This document shows positions 51,944 to 62,269 of a DNA stretch of 64,000 bases, piece by piece. Position numbers and translations under genes: made by a program. The stretch's first letter is position 1; each line of letters starts with the position of its first letter. The notes under the pieces were generated by a model. The model was not told where the DNA came from and made no database searches. It saw only the letters and a program-made list of their open reading frames with translations. Source of the DNA: Chloroherpeton thalassium ATCC 35110 (GTDB lineage Bacteria; Bacteroidota; Chlorobiia; Chlorobiales; Chloroherpetonaceae); assembly GCF_000020525.1 (NCBI RefSeq), contig NC_011026.1:744001-808000 (forward strand). The letters run 5' to 3'.

Positions 51944-53491
51944 CTACTTTTCGTAACCCGTTGCCATGTCGCCCTTCGCTTTTTTCCACGAAGCGACTTT
52001 TTCGCCGAACTCCTCAAACGAAATTTTTTGATGATTCAAAATTTGAAAGGTTGAGTTGTAACCCGTTCCGGCAAAACCGAGCGTTAGGCCGCCGCATTCG
52101 TGGTCGCCGGTGACAACAATGAGCGTTTCCTTTTTGTGAGACTCGTAAAATTTGATCGCCTCGCCGATTGCTTTGTCAAATTCGGCCACTTCACGAACCG
52201 CACAAACGGCGTCGTTTGCGTGGCACGCCCAGTCGATTTTTCCACCTTCAACCATCATGAAAAAGCCGTTAGGCTGATTTAGCAGGCGAATGCCTTCGCT
52301 GGTAAATTCAGCCAGGGAAATTGTTCTAGCAGATTTATCCTCATCGATGTTGTAATAAAGCGCGGCGTCTTTGTCGTAACTCGTATAAGCCCAGCATTTT
52401 TTGCCTTTCGGCGTTGCCTGAAGCGCGACTTTCGTGCTCACGATTTGATAACCCGCGTTTTGCATTTCCTTCACAATATCTTTTCCGTCGCCTTCGGGGT
52501 CTTTGTCACGATAATGCTGAAAATAGCCTTTGGCAAAACCGCCAGCGAAATAGTCAAATCCGCTGAGCGCCATTTGAGCCGCAATATTATTGTAATTGCC
52601 GCGTTCGTTTTCGTGCGCATAAAAACAGGCTGGCGTGGCGTGATCGATGCTTACACTTGAAATGATGCCGACTTTCATGCCTGTTTCGTGCGCCATTTCA
52701 GCAATGGTTTTCAAGTTTTCGGAATGATCGGCGGTTTTGGCAATCGTCCCAATGCTGGTTTTGTGGCCAGTTGCAAGCGCGGTTGCAGCTGCAGCAGAAC
52801 CCGTGATGAACCGGTTTGCGGCCTGCGTATTGGCCATGCCCGCTGCGGCAAATGAGGTCATGTTCAGCGAGCCTAAATATTTGGCTTTTTGGTTGCGCAA
52901 GCTATCCGTTCCGAGAAAGGCTTCCGAAGCATTGATTTGCGCAATGGCCATCCCGTCGCCAATAAATAGGAACATATATTTGACTGCGCGCTGGCTCGGG
53001 TTGTTGAGGCCGGCAAGCTTGATGATTTTTTTCGGAATGTCGGTGTTGTCGTAATAGCCGTTAAAATCTTCCGCACCGACACCTTTGGCAAAAACTGGCA
53101 CCGGCACGCCCGTGTGCGAAAAACTGCTCCACGCCAGTCCGGCTTTTTGATTCAGCAAATGCGTGACCGTCACGGTAAACGGATCGCGGCTGCCATAAAG
53201 CAATTCGTTTTCTTCTTCGGACAACCGATTTTCGCCGGTCATGCTTTTCAAATACGCATTGAAAAGGGAAAGCGAATCGCCATGCGACAAGCCGAGCGTT
53301 GCACCGGCCAGCGTATCGCCCAAGCCAAAATAAAGCTTTGCGCTATCGAGCGCCATGTTGAATGCCACATCGGTTTTGGAGCTAAGCGCTTCCGAAGAAA
53401 AATCAGACGCCGCATTTTGTTTATTCTGACTGCATCCCCAAACCGTTAGCAATATTGAAAGGAAAACCACGAGACCCATTCGCTGACTCAT
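51944..53491 (-). CDS. phoA: alkaline phosphatase (PhoA family), lipoprotein
   Basis: A 515-residue protein. The N-terminus MSQRMGLVVFLSILLTVWGC ends in a lipobox, so it is likely lipid-anchored. The metal-binding D179 is in FLFIGDGMA, the nucleophile S232 is in ITGSAAAATALATG, and C-terminal metal ligands are seen in MVEGGKIDWACHAND and VTGDHECGGLTLGF. The residue before the nucleophile is Gly (G231) where E. coli PhoA has Asp101. It would release phosphate from monoesters in the periplasm. No Pho box was identified, and no Pho-regulon genes are adjacent. Confidence 0.93.
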   Translation of the reverse strand: MSQRMGLVVFLSILLTVWGCSQNKQNAASDFSSEALSSKTDVAFNMALDSAKLYFGLGDTLAGATLGLSHGDSLSLFNAYLKSMTGENRLSEEENELLYGSRDPFTVTVTHLLNQKAGLAWSSFSHTGVPVPVFAKGVGAEDFNGYYDNTDIPKKIIKLAGLNNPSQRAVKYMFLFIGDGMAIAQINASEAFLGTDSLRNQKAKYLGSLNMTSFAAAGMANTQAANRFITGSAAAATALATGHKTSIGTIAKTADHSENLKTIAEMAHETGMKVGIISSVSIDHATPACFYAHENERGNYNNIAAQMALSGFDYFAGGFAKGYFQHYRDKDPEGDGKDIVKEMQNAGYQIVSTKVALQATPKGKKCWAYTSYDKDAALYYNIDEDKSARTISLAEFTSEGIRLLNQPNGFFMMVEGGKIDWACHANDAVCAVREVAEFDKAIGEAIKFYESHKKETLIVVTGDHECGGLTLGFAGTGYNSTFQILNHQKISFEEFGEKVASWKKAKGDMATGYEK

Positions 53492-53974
53492 AACTCAAGC
53501 TGTTTTAAAAATTGAAAAGATGAGCTAAAGCTAAAAATTTCATCGCAATAAAAACGGCCTGCGACATAACACTTTTGTTAAATCAATTCCGGCATGTGAG
53601 GTTGAAGATCGCCACTTTCCTGTTAAATAAGATTTGACGCTATTCTGCTCACACATTTCAGATCTAAAAAACACTTTTTTATCATTTATGAATTGATAAA
53701 AAAGCAGTTATTTAGGAACAGATTTTGTTGAAAATTCTTGGTTGGAAATCCGAGTTTTTCAATAAATTTCTTCAGCAAAAAAGAAATGAGTGTAGCTCGC
53801 TCATTGTTAGAACGAACAACTTAGACGCCTGTACAAAGTAGCTGAACAACACACACCCTGCACAAGTATTTTCACAGGTGCATTCACATAAGAAACAAAT
53901 TTAGAGAAGGACTCGCGATGTGCAGCAAGCCTGACTTGCACGGTGTCCTGTTTTAACTATGGAAGAGATTTTAT
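53492..53974. other. divergent intergenic region, no gene recognised
   Basis: About 480 bp between phoA and the multi-PAS kinase. Promoters in both directions are expected; nothing else is recognised. Confidence 0.4.
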
Positions 53975-56900
53975 ATGTCAAGTACTGAGTCTTCCCGTGT
54001 TTATGAGCGTTTAGAGCGTCTCAATGCCATTTTGAAAGCGATTCGCCATGTTGGCCATCTGGTAAATCGGGAAAAAGATGCGCACAAACTGTTGCAACAA
54101 GCCGTCGATATTTTAATTGAAACCAGAAAATACGAAGCGGTTTGGATCGCCTTGCTGCAAGAAGCCAAAATCAACGCGATCTTTCATGCCAGCAAAGGAA
54201 AGAATTACGGGACTTTCTTTGAAAAACTTCAAGGAAAATCACCGCTTTTTTGTACGCTCGAAGCGCTTCGGCATGAAAACGCCATTTCTATTTGCCATCA
54301 CAACACCGCTTGCAAAACTTGCCCGCTTTTTTCTGATTTTCCCTCGGGAGCCGCTATTGCCGCCAAAATTTTTCACAACGATGTGCTATATGGCGCTCTC
54401 ACGGTCTATGTTTCGTCCGCCACGCTGGCTGATCAAGAAGAATTAGATCTAATCACCGGAATTGCTGGCGACATTGGCTTTGCGCTTTATAGCATCGAAA
54501 TGGAATTAAAGGCCACGCAAGCCACCAAAGCCATGAAAGAGCGCGAAGAGAAGTATCGTAGCCTTTTTCATTTTTCAACGGATGCGATTGTTATTTATGA
54601 TGTTCATGGCGCGCTGCTGGAAGCCAATCAAAAAGCAATTGAAATGTTCGGCTACGAAAACGAAGCTGAAATCAAAACGCGCCGTTTGATCGACCACCAC
54701 CCGAGCATTGAAAATGAATTTTTAGAAAGTACCTGTGCTGCGCTAAAAAAAGAGGGCCTGGTTCATTTGGAGATTTCGGCGCTACGAAAAGACGGCGCCA
54801 TGTTTCCCGCTGAAATCTCAGCCACGCTGATCAAAATTGACGAGAAAAAATACATCCAGTGGATTGTCCGCGACTTGGTCGCTAAAAAACAAGCGGATGC
54901 GGCTTTATTAGAAAATGCGGCGCACTATCAAGCGCTATTTGAAAATTCGCCGATTCCACTTTGGGAGGAAGACTGCTCAGAACTGGTGGAATATTTTCGG
55001 CATTTGACAGCACTTGGCATTTCAGATATTCCAACTTATTTGGAGGAAAATCCCGAAGCTGTCTATCAAAGTATTTCGCTTGTTAAAATTGTCGATATGA
55101 ATCGCGCGGCGCTGGCGCTTCACCGCGCCGCTTCAAAGGAGATTTTGACGCCGGTATTTCCTTCCATTTTAGTCAACACGTCAATTGAAGCCATCAAAGA
55201 AATTTTAATTTCCATCGCCCAAAAAAAGCCCAAAAGCAACATCGATGTAAAAATCACCACGCTTGACGGCGAGGATAAAGAGATCCTTCTGAGTTGGGAC
55301 ACGGTTCCAGGCTACGAGCAAACATTAAAGCGCGTTTTCGTCAGCACCATCGATATTACCCCGCTCAAGCAAGCCCAAACTGCCTTGCAAACGCAAGAGC
55401 GATTTTTAGACGATGTGTTCAATTCGATTCAAGATGGCATTAGCGTTCTTGACGCCAACTTGAATGTGATACGGGTAAATCGGAGCATGGAAAATCGCCA
55501 TGCGAATCAAATGCCCCTTGTTGGGAAAAAGTGCTATGAAGCTTATCGGGATCGCTCGACCCCTTGCCCGCACTGCCCAACCATGAAAGCGCTTCAGACG
55601 GGAAAGCCTCACACCGACACGGTTCAAGTTCCACATAATAAAATTGGAGAAACCGGGCCATCGTGGATTGAGCTCAGAGCCTTTCCAATCAAGTCGGACG
55701 ATGGGAACATTACAGGTGTTATTGAATATATCAAAGACATTACCCTTCAGAAGCAAATTGAGGAGCAGCATCTCATCAGCGAAGAGCGATTAAATTTGGC
55801 CGTTTTGGGCGCTGGCGTTGGACTTTGGGATTGGCATGTGACTTCCGATGAATTGATCACCAACGAGCGATGGGCGGAAATTATCGGCTATACGCTCGAA
55901 GAGCTTCAGCCGATAACAAGCCAAACGCGCCGGTCATTGGTGCATCCAGAAGATTTATCGCACTCAGCGATTTTGCTTAAAGAACATTTCAAAAAACGCA
56001 CCAGCCAATATGAGTGCGAAGTTCGCATGAAGCACAAAACTGGCGAATGGGTTTGGGTGCTCGAACGCGGCAAAGTCATGGAATGGGATGAAAACCGCTT
56101 GCCTATTCGCATGGCTGGAACGCTTCTCGATATTAGCCTGAGAAAGCTCACCGAAGAAACCCTTCGCAAAAACGAGCATTTTCTCCAAACCATTACGGAT
56201 TGCACGCCCAGCTTCATTTATATCTATGACTTGATCGAAGGCCGAAACTTCTGGGTGAATCCGACTCACCAACAAATTTTTGGAGAGATTTTTTATAAGG
56301 ACACGTCGACTTTGGCATTTCACGACATCATGGAGCGCATGCACCCTGATGACAAAAGCAAGATGAGCAAATGCATTCCCTCTTTGCAAAATAAACCGGA
56401 TGGGGAAATTTTTGAAGTTGAGTTTAGAATGATCGACGATGATGGCGTTTGCCACTGGTTTGACGATAAAGTCTCTGTTTTTGAACGGAATGAAAAAGGC
56501 GAAATTACCAAAATCATTGGCGCTGGAATTGATGTTTCTGCACGCAAACGCGCCGAAACGGCGCAGCAGGAAAGCCGAGCGCAGCTGCTTTCTGTGCTAA
56601 ACAATTCTCCGCTTCAAATTTGGGCATTTAATGGCGAGGAATATCTCTTTCTCTCCGAAGAATGGTATCGCTACAGCGGCCAGCAAAGAACGCCGCATCC
56701 GGGCATTGATATTTGGCTTGAAGCGGTACCAACTGAAGATCTCGGCAGAGCCGGCGCGGTTTGGCAAAAAGCGTGGGCGGAGAAAAGCGCGCATGACAAC
56801 TTTTTCCGTCTGCGAAACTTCAACGGCGAGTACCGCTATTTCCAATGCCGAGCCGTTCCAATTTTCAACCACGATGGCGAATTCCAATATTTCATTGGCT

Positions 56901-58438
56901 ACAACGTCGATATTAGCGATAGAATTCGCGCAGAAGAAGAACTGCGTAAATTCTCGAAGGTCGTCGAACAAAGCCCCAGCTGCGTACTCATCACCGATTT
57001 GAATGGCAATATCGAATATGTAAATCCGTTTTTTACGAAGCTCACGGGCTACTCGGCAGAAGAAGTTCTCGGAAAAAATCCAAAGATTTTAAAGTCCGGC
57101 GAAATGAATGAAACGGTTTATGATACGCTCTGGAAAACCATTACGGCGGGTGGCATTTGGAATGGCGAGCTGCACAACCAAAAGAAAAACGGCGAGCTTT
57201 TTTGGGAAGAAGTCAGCATTTGCCCGCTTTTTGATGAAGAGGGCTACATCACGCATTATTTTGCCGTTAAGCAAGATATTACGTCCAAAAAGAAGATCGA
57301 AGAGCAACTTCGCCAATCGCAGAAAATGGAAGCCATTGGACAATTGGCCGGCGGCGTTGCACACGATTTCAACAACATCTTAACGGTCATTCTCGCCAAC
57401 AGCGAAATTGCCTTGGCAAAACTCAAAGATCAACCATCGGCGCAGGACAATATTCAACAAGTCAAAAAAGCCGCCAACCGAGCCGCCTCATTAACCCGCC
57501 AATTGCTTGCTTTTAGCCGCAAGCAAATTTTAGAGCCGAAAATTCTGGACTTAAACGATCTGATTCAAAATCTGCAAAAAATGCTCGCTCGGCTGATTGG
57601 CGAAGATATTTCATTGATCATCAAATACGCTCCGAATCTGAAGCAGATTAAAGCTGACCCGGGGCAAATCGAGCAAGTGATTGTCAACTTGGCCGTCAAT
57701 GCGCGAGATGCCATGCCGTCGGGCGGCAACTTGATTATCGAGACGGAAAATGCCCACGTTGATGAGTCGTTTTTTAAGCATCACAATTGTTTAGACCACA
57801 GCGAATTCGTGCTGATGACCATTACCGACACCGGCTTAGGCATGGACAAAGCAACCCTCAAGCGAATTTTTGAGCCATTTTTCACCACAAAAGGGCAATC
57901 CAAAGGAACTGGCTTGGGACTTGCAACGGTCTATGGAATTATTCGGCAGAGCGGCGGCCTGATTCAGGTTTATAGCGAACCGGAAATGGGAACGGTCTTT
58001 AAAGTGTATCTGCCGGCCATCAGCGAAAAGACGAAGCCGGAAATCGAACACGAGGAATTTTGTGAAGATTTAACCGGCACAGAAACCATTTTGCTTGTGG
58101 AGGACGAAGCCTTTATCCGCGAAGTGATCTCCAAAGGACTCACCGATTTGGGCTATACCATTTTCGATGCGGCAAACGGCGAAGAAGCATTGGATATTAG
58201 CAAAAAATATGGCCAGAAAATTGATTTGCTTTTAACCGATGTTGTGATGCCAAAAATGAGTGGCAAAGAACTTTCCGATAAAATTATGGCCGATCGCCCG
58301 AACTTGAAGGTGGTTTACATGTCAGGCTACACTGATACGGCGATCGTCAATCACGGCGTTTTGGAGGAAGGAACGCTATTTATTCAGAAGCCTTTCGCCA
58401 TTCCAATGCTGGCAAAATTCATCCGTGAAGTGCTTTAA
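53975..58438 (+). CDS. multi-PAS hybrid sensor histidine kinase
   Basis: A 1487-residue soluble sensor (no membrane segment). Domains in order: GAF-like (about 25-170, with a cysteine cluster in CHHNTACKTCPLF), seven PAS units (about 190-300, 310-465, 475-590, 605-725, 735-860, 870-985, 990-1105), HisKA with H1130 in GGVAHDFNNIL, HATPase_c (about 1225-1340; DTGLGMD, GTGLGLATVYGI) and a receiver with D1422 in LLTDVVMP and Lys in IQKPF. The third PAS contains STPCPHCPTMKAL, a CxxC form seen in some sensory PAS domains. Inputs could be redox, light or small ligands; none can be named. It is followed by a terminator and stands alone. Confidence 0.93.
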   Translation: MSSTESSRVYERLERLNAILKAIRHVGHLVNREKDAHKLLQQAVDILIETRKYEAVWIALLQEAKINAIFHASKGKNYGTFFEKLQGKSPLFCTLEALRHENAISICHHNTACKTCPLFSDFPSGAAIAAKIFHNDVLYGALTVYVSSATLADQEELDLITGIAGDIGFALYSIEMELKATQATKAMKEREEKYRSLFHFSTDAIVIYDVHGALLEANQKAIEMFGYENEAEIKTRRLIDHHPSIENEFLESTCAALKKEGLVHLEISALRKDGAMFPAEISATLIKIDEKKYIQWIVRDLVAKKQADAALLENAAHYQALFENSPIPLWEEDCSELVEYFRHLTALGISDIPTYLEENPEAVYQSISLVKIVDMNRAALALHRAASKEILTPVFPSILVNTSIEAIKEILISIAQKKPKSNIDVKITTLDGEDKEILLSWDTVPGYEQTLKRVFVSTIDITPLKQAQTALQTQERFLDDVFNSIQDGISVLDANLNVIRVNRSMENRHANQMPLVGKKCYEAYRDRSTPCPHCPTMKALQTGKPHTDTVQVPHNKIGETGPSWIELRAFPIKSDDGNITGVIEYIKDITLQKQIEEQHLISEERLNLAVLGAGVGLWDWHVTSDELITNERWAEIIGYTLEELQPITSQTRRSLVHPEDLSHSAILLKEHFKKRTSQYECEVRMKHKTGEWVWVLERGKVMEWDENRLPIRMAGTLLDISLRKLTEETLRKNEHFLQTITDCTPSFIYIYDLIEGRNFWVNPTHQQIFGEIFYKDTSTLAFHDIMERMHPDDKSKMSKCIPSLQNKPDGEIFEVEFRMIDDDGVCHWFDDKVSVFERNEKGEITKIIGAGIDVSARKRAETAQQESRAQLLSVLNNSPLQIWAFNGEEYLFLSEEWYRYSGQQRTPHPGIDIWLEAVPTEDLGRAGAVWQKAWAEKSAHDNFFRLRNFNGEYRYFQCRAVPIFNHDGEFQYFIGYNVDISDRIRAEEELRKFSKVVEQSPSCVLITDLNGNIEYVNPFFTKLTGYSAEEVLGKNPKILKSGEMNETVYDTLWKTITAGGIWNGELHNQKKNGELFWEEVSICPLFDEEGYITHYFAVKQDITSKKKIEEQLRQSQKMEAIGQLAGGVAHDFNNILTVILANSEIALAKLKDQPSAQDNIQQVKKAANRAASLTRQLLAFSRKQILEPKILDLNDLIQNLQKMLARLIGEDISLIIKYAPNLKQIKADPGQIEQVIVNLAVNARDAMPSGGNLIIETENAHVDESFFKHHNCLDHSEFVLMTITDTGLGMDKATLKRIFEPFFTTKGQSKGTGLGLATVYGIIRQSGGLIQVYSEPEMGTVFKVYLPAISEKTKPEIEHEEFCEDLTGTETILLVEDEAFIREVISKGLTDLGYTIFDAANGEEALDISKKYGQKIDLLLTDVVMPKMSGKELSDKIMADRPNLKVVYMSGYTDTAIVNHGVLEEGTLFIQKPFAIPMLAKFIREVL

Positions 58439-58448
58439 AAAGCCCGAC

Positions 58449-58485
58449 AAAATAAAGGCGTAGAATCTTGCTACGCCTTTATTTT
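58449..58485 (+). terminator. rho-independent terminator of the multi-PAS kinase gene
   Basis: AAAATAAAGGCGTAG and CTACGCCTTTATTTT form a perfect 15-bp stem around a 7-nt loop, 11 nt past the stop. Confidence 0.92.
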
Positions 58486-58751
58486 CCCGCCCATTTCGTC
58501 TCCAAAATGATAGAGAAATTATTTTCGCGCCTGTATTAAAAAATTTTAAAAACAGCATATAAATTGTAATTTGATTTTGCTTTTTTTGCATGGTAAAAAA
58601 ACAGTTGCCTTGCAAATGTTCTTTTTTGCTTCACAAAACCAAAACTATTTCGGCCATCATCCGCTCTCTGGCTGACTATGTAGTTTCTTTCGGCACCAAG
58701 CGCCTGATGTCGCTGAAATCCATTTCTTAAAAACCAAACTGCAGAAAGAAC

Positions 58752-60821
58752 ATGGATACACTCATTTATGCCATTCCCGCCGCAGGGGTCATTTCCTTGC
58801 TTTATGCCTCACTAAAAACTTCATGGGTCACCAAGCAACCAACCGGTACACAAGAAATGACAGAAATTGCCGGGCACATTGCTGAAGGCGCCAAAGCGTT
58901 TTTGCAACGCGAGTATCGAATTCTGATCATTTTTGTGGTGGCCGTTGCGGCACTTTTGGCTTTTGCTAACATGGGGCGCACTGACTCGTCGTGGCTTGTT
59001 GCTGTTAGTTTTGTGATAGGGGCGCTTTGTTCTGCGGGCGCTGGATTTATTGGCATGACGGTTGCCACAAAGGCCAACGTGCGCACCACGCACGCAGCCA
59101 GAACTGGCCTTGCGGAAGCGCTCAATGTCGCGTTTTCCGGCGGCTTGGTCATGGGGCTTTCGGTTGTGGGTTTAGGTGTTTTAGGGCTTTCGGTGCTGTT
59201 TATTGTATATAGCAACCTTTTTGACGAAGTTGGCCGGGTCATTAATGTCATTTCAGGTTTTTCGCTCGGCGCATCGTCCATTGCGCTGTTCGCACGCGTT
59301 GGCGGCGGCATTTATACCAAAGCGGCAGATGTAGGCGCTGACCTCGCCGGAAAAGTCTATGAAGGCATTCCCGAGGACGATCCGCGCAATCCAGCAACCA
59401 TTGCGGATAACGTGGGCGATAATGTGGGCGACGTGGCAGGCATGGGCGCTGACCTTTTTGAAAGTTACGTCGGCTCGATTATCGGCACCATGGTTTTGGG
59501 CGCAGCTTTTGTCCCCGTATTTCAAGAAATGGGCGTTATGCCAACAGCTGCAGTCTTGCTTCCACTGGTTTTGGCTGGTGTTGGAATTATCGTTTCCATT
59601 CTCGGTTCGTTTTTTGTAAAGGTCAAAGAAGGCGGCAACCCACAAACCGCGCTCAACACGGGCGAGTTTGGCGCATCGGGCGTCATGGCCGTTCTCAGCT
59701 ATTTTATCATTACGATGTTTCTCCCTGAAAAATGGGAGTTGGATGGCATGACTTACACCTCACAAAATATCTTTTTTGCAGTGCTTATCGGACTCGTTTC
59801 TGGCGTGCTTATCGGCATCATCACAGAATATTATTGCTCCACACACAACAAACCGGTGCTTGGCATCGCGTATCAAAGCGTGACTGGCGCGGCGACAAAC
59901 ATCATTGCAGGATTGGGCGTTGGCATGTTTTCGACCGGCTTCCCAATTATCGTGCTTTCTATCGCAATCGTGGCTTCGCATTATTTTGCCGGCCTGTTCG
60001 GCATCGCGATTGCCGCGCTCGGCATGCTTTCCGTTACAGGCATTCAGCTTGCCGTTGATGCTTATGGACCGATTTCCGACAACGCGGGCGGTATCGCCGA
60101 AATGTCGGGCATGCCACCGGAAGTTCGCGAGAGAACCGACACATTGGACGCCGTCGGAAACACCACTGCCGCCATCGGCAAAGGCTTTGCGATTGGCAGT
60201 GCTGCATTAACCGCACTCGCACTTTTTGCCGCGTTCATGCAACAAGCGAATATTTCTTCGATCGATATTTCGCATCCGGTAATTATGGCCGGTTTATTAA
60301 TCGGTGCAATGTTGCCGTTTGTCTTTAGCGCCATGGCAATGGGCGCAGTTGGCCGCGCAGCTCGCGACATGATTACCGAAGTTGGCCGCCAGTTTCGCGA
60401 AATCAAAGGCTTGCGCGAAGGAACAGCCAAAGCGGAATATGCCAAGTGCGTGGATATTTCCACTAAAGCTGCGCTTCGCGAAATGATTTTGCCCGGCCTG
60501 ATGGGCGTATTTGTTCCGGTCATCGTCGGCTTTACGTCTAAGGATATGCTCGGCGGCCTGCTGGCCGGCGTCACGAGTTCCGGTGTTTTGATGGCGATTT
60601 TCCAATCCAACGCGGGCGGCGCTTGGGACAACGCGAAAAAACGCATCGAAGGAAAGTTGGAAATCGACGGCGTCATGTATGGCAAAGGTTCCGATGTGCA
60701 TAAAGCTGCCGTCGTGGGCGACACTGTCGGCGATCCGTTCAAAGACACCAGCGGCCCAAGCCTCAACATTTTGATGAAGCTTATCGCGGTGGTGGCGCTC
60801 GTTATTGCACCGCTGCTTTAA
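58752..60821 (+). CDS. hppA: membrane-bound ion-pumping pyrophosphatase, K+-dependent type
   Basis: A 689-residue protein with about 16 membrane helices that pumps H+ or Na+ using pyrophosphate hydrolysis. The substrate loop [20 protein letters not shown] and [15 protein letters not shown] are intact. The cation determinant reads [11 protein letters not shown]473 and G476 stand where K+-independent enzymes have Lys and Thr, so this belongs to the K+-dependent class, which includes Na+-pumping enzymes. It recovers energy from PPi made in biosynthesis, useful in an anaerobic phototroph. The ion pumped cannot be fixed by eye. A terminator follows. Confidence 0.95.
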   Translation: MDTLIYAIPAAGVISLLYASLKTSWVTKQPTGTQEMTEIAGHIAEGAKAFLQREYRILIIFVVAVAALLAFANMGRTDSSWLVAVSFVIGALCSAGAGFIGMTVATKANVRTTHAARTGLAEALNVAFSGGLVMGLSVVGLGVLGLSVLFIVYSNLFDEVGRVINVISGFSLGASSIALFARVGGGIYTKAADVGADLAGKVYEGIPEDDPRNPATIADNVGDNVGDVAGMGADLFESYVGSIIGTMVLGAAFVPVFQEMGVMPTAAVLLPLVLAGVGIIVSILGSFFVKVKEGGNPQTALNTGEFGASGVMAVLSYFIITMFLPEKWELDGMTYTSQNIFFAVLIGLVSGVLIGIITEYYCSTHNKPVLGIAYQSVTGAATNIIAGLGVGMFSTGFPIIVLSIAIVASHYFAGLFGIAIAALGMLSVTGIQLAVDAYGPISDNAGGIAEMSGMPPEVRERTDTLDAVGNTTAAIGKGFAIGSAALTALALFAAFMQQANISSIDISHPVIMAGLLIGAMLPFVFSAMAMGAVGRAARDMITEVGRQFREIKGLREGTAKAEYAKCVDISTKAALREMILPGLMGVFVPVIVGFTSKDMLGGLLAGVTSSGVLMAIFQSNAGGAWDNAKKRIEGKLEIDGVMYGKGSDVHKAAVVGDTVGDPFKDTSGPSLNILMKLIAVVALVIAPLL

Positions 60822-60867
60822 CTTTTCGCCCTGTTTTTTTGACAAAGAAAATTCGTCTTTATATTTT

Positions 60868-60898
60868 GCGGCCTCTTTTTTAGAGGCCGTTTTTTTTC
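60868..60898 (+). terminator. rho-independent terminator of hppA
   Basis: CGGCCTCT and AGAGGCCG pair around a T-rich loop and are followed by eight T residues. Confidence 0.9.
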
Positions 60899-60957
60899 AC
60901 CTGTCGCCTATTTTGGCTGATACAGATAAAAAATGTCCGGCCTGAGCGCAGACGAAA

Positions 60958-61608
60958 CGCGTGGATGCTTCACTGACTCGTTCCCGAGTCGTTCAGCATG
61001 ACATCGTTTTGTCATTCTGAGCTTCTTGGCCAAGAATCCACAAGTTATCCGAATGGATGCTTCACTGACTCGTTCCCGAGTCGTTCAGCATGACATCGTT
61101 TTGTCATTCTAAGCTTCTTGGCGAAGAATCCAAAAATTATCCGAGTGGATGCTTCACTGACTCGTTCCAAGTCGTTCAGCATGACATCGTTTTGTCATTC
61201 TGAGCTTCTTGGCCAAGAATCCACAAGTTATCCGAATGGATGCTTCACTGACTCGTTCCCGAGTCGTTCAGCATGACATCGTTTTGTCATTCTGAGCTTC
61301 TTGGCCAAGAATCCAAAAATTATCCGAGTGGATGCTTCACTGACTCGTTCCAAGTCGTTCAGCATGACATCGTTTTGTCATTCTGAGCTTCTTGGCCAAG
61401 AATCCACAAGTTATCCGAATGGATGCTCGCTGCTCAGCATGACATCGTTTTGTCATTCTGAGCTTCTTGGCCAAGAATCCAAAAATTATCCGAGTGGATG
61501 CTCGCTGCTCAGCATGACATCGTTTTGTCATTCTGAGCTTCTTGGCCAAGAATCCAAAAATTATCCGAGTGGATGCTCGCGGGCGTTCAGCATGACAAGA
61601 AAAAAATT
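60958..61608. repeat. array of eight tandem palindromic repeat units
   Basis: The word GCATGACATCG or its last-copy variant starts at 60997, 61088, 61179, 61271, 61362, 61437, 61512 and 61590, giving periods of 91, 91, 92, 91, 75, 75 and 78 bp. Units contain GGATGCTTCACTGACTCG, TTCAGCATGACA, TTTTGTCATTCTGAGCTTC and TTGGCCAAGAATCC; the later units lack a ~16-bp CACTGACTCGTTCC(CG)AG-type piece. This is the same family as the 15.4- and 51.6-kb repeats in opposite orientation. It fills the space between hppA and pth. Open frames inside it are artefacts. Confidence 0.95.
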
Positions 61609-61637
61609 TGATTCATTCTAAAAAACGCTATTTGATT

Positions 61638-62216
61638 GTGAAACTAATTGTGGGGCTGGGAAATCCCGGCAGTAAATACGACGGGACAAGACACAATATT
61701 GGATTTGAGGTTGTGGATGCGCTGGCCGCGCGGTTCGGCGAGGACTTTCGCAGCGGCAAAGGCGAATACGATTTTTGCAAAACGAAACATCGCGGCGAAG
61801 AAGTGCTGCTTGTCAAGCCAACGACTTACATGAATCTTTCTGGCAAAGCCGTTCGGCACGCGATGGCTTTCTACAAAATTTCCATCTTGGATATTTTAGT
61901 CATTTGCGACGATTTCAATTTGCCGCTTGGCGCAGTTCGAATTCGTCCCAGCGGCACGGACGGCGGACAAAACGGTTTGAAAAATATCATTCAACTTGTT
62001 GGCCGAAATGATTTTGCCAGACTGCGCGTCGGCATTGGCGCGCCGAAAGTGCAAAATGCGTCGTCGTTCGTCTTGGGAAAATTTGGCGAAAGCGAACTGC
62101 CAATTGTGGAAGAAACCGCCCGGTTTTGCGCGGATGCTGCCTGCTCATTTCTCGAAACCGATTTAAGCAAAACCATGACGAAGTTCAACCGCAAAGCGCC
62201 TGAAGTCACTACTTGA
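61638..62216 (+). CDS. pth: peptidyl-tRNA hydrolase
   Basis: The start is most likely the GTG at 61638, giving (M)KLIVGLGNPGSKYDGTRHNIGFEVV, exactly the Pth N-terminus; TTG codons at 61608 and 61632 are the only upstream options and no ATG exists. The 192-residue enzyme releases tRNA from stalled peptidyl-tRNA. Asn and His of the active site lie in LGNPGSKYDGTRHNIG, and the motifs TYMNLSGKAV, DDFNLPLGAVRIRPSGTDGGQNGLK and FARLRVGIG are present. It begins about 30 bp past the tandem repeat array, which may therefore hold or border its promoter. Confidence 0.95.
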   Translation: MKLIVGLGNPGSKYDGTRHNIGFEVVDALAARFGEDFRSGKGEYDFCKTKHRGEEVLLVKPTTYMNLSGKAVRHAMAFYKISILDILVICDDFNLPLGAVRIRPSGTDGGQNGLKNIIQLVGRNDFARLRVGIGAPKVQNASSFVLGKFGESELPIVEETARFCADAACSFLETDLSKTMTKFNRKAPEVTT

Positions 62217-62269
62217 CGATCACGCTGCGCTTTCTTCGATTTTTAAATTATTGTAGCCATTTGCCTTAC

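Noticed and set aside
51543-52054. Several overlapping open frames across the 51.6-kb repeats
   Set aside because: They translate the 100-bp tandem repeats and the tail of nrdG or phoA in wrong frames.
60958-61608. Possible CRISPR array
   Set aside because: Repeats are 75-92 bp units joined head to tail without unique spacers, the units are internally palindromic, and no cas genes are nearby.
61301-61621. Open frame of 106 codons with repeated peptide SFCHSELLGQES
   Set aside because: It is the translation of the tandem repeat array; no ribosome site, and the frame exists in both orientations.
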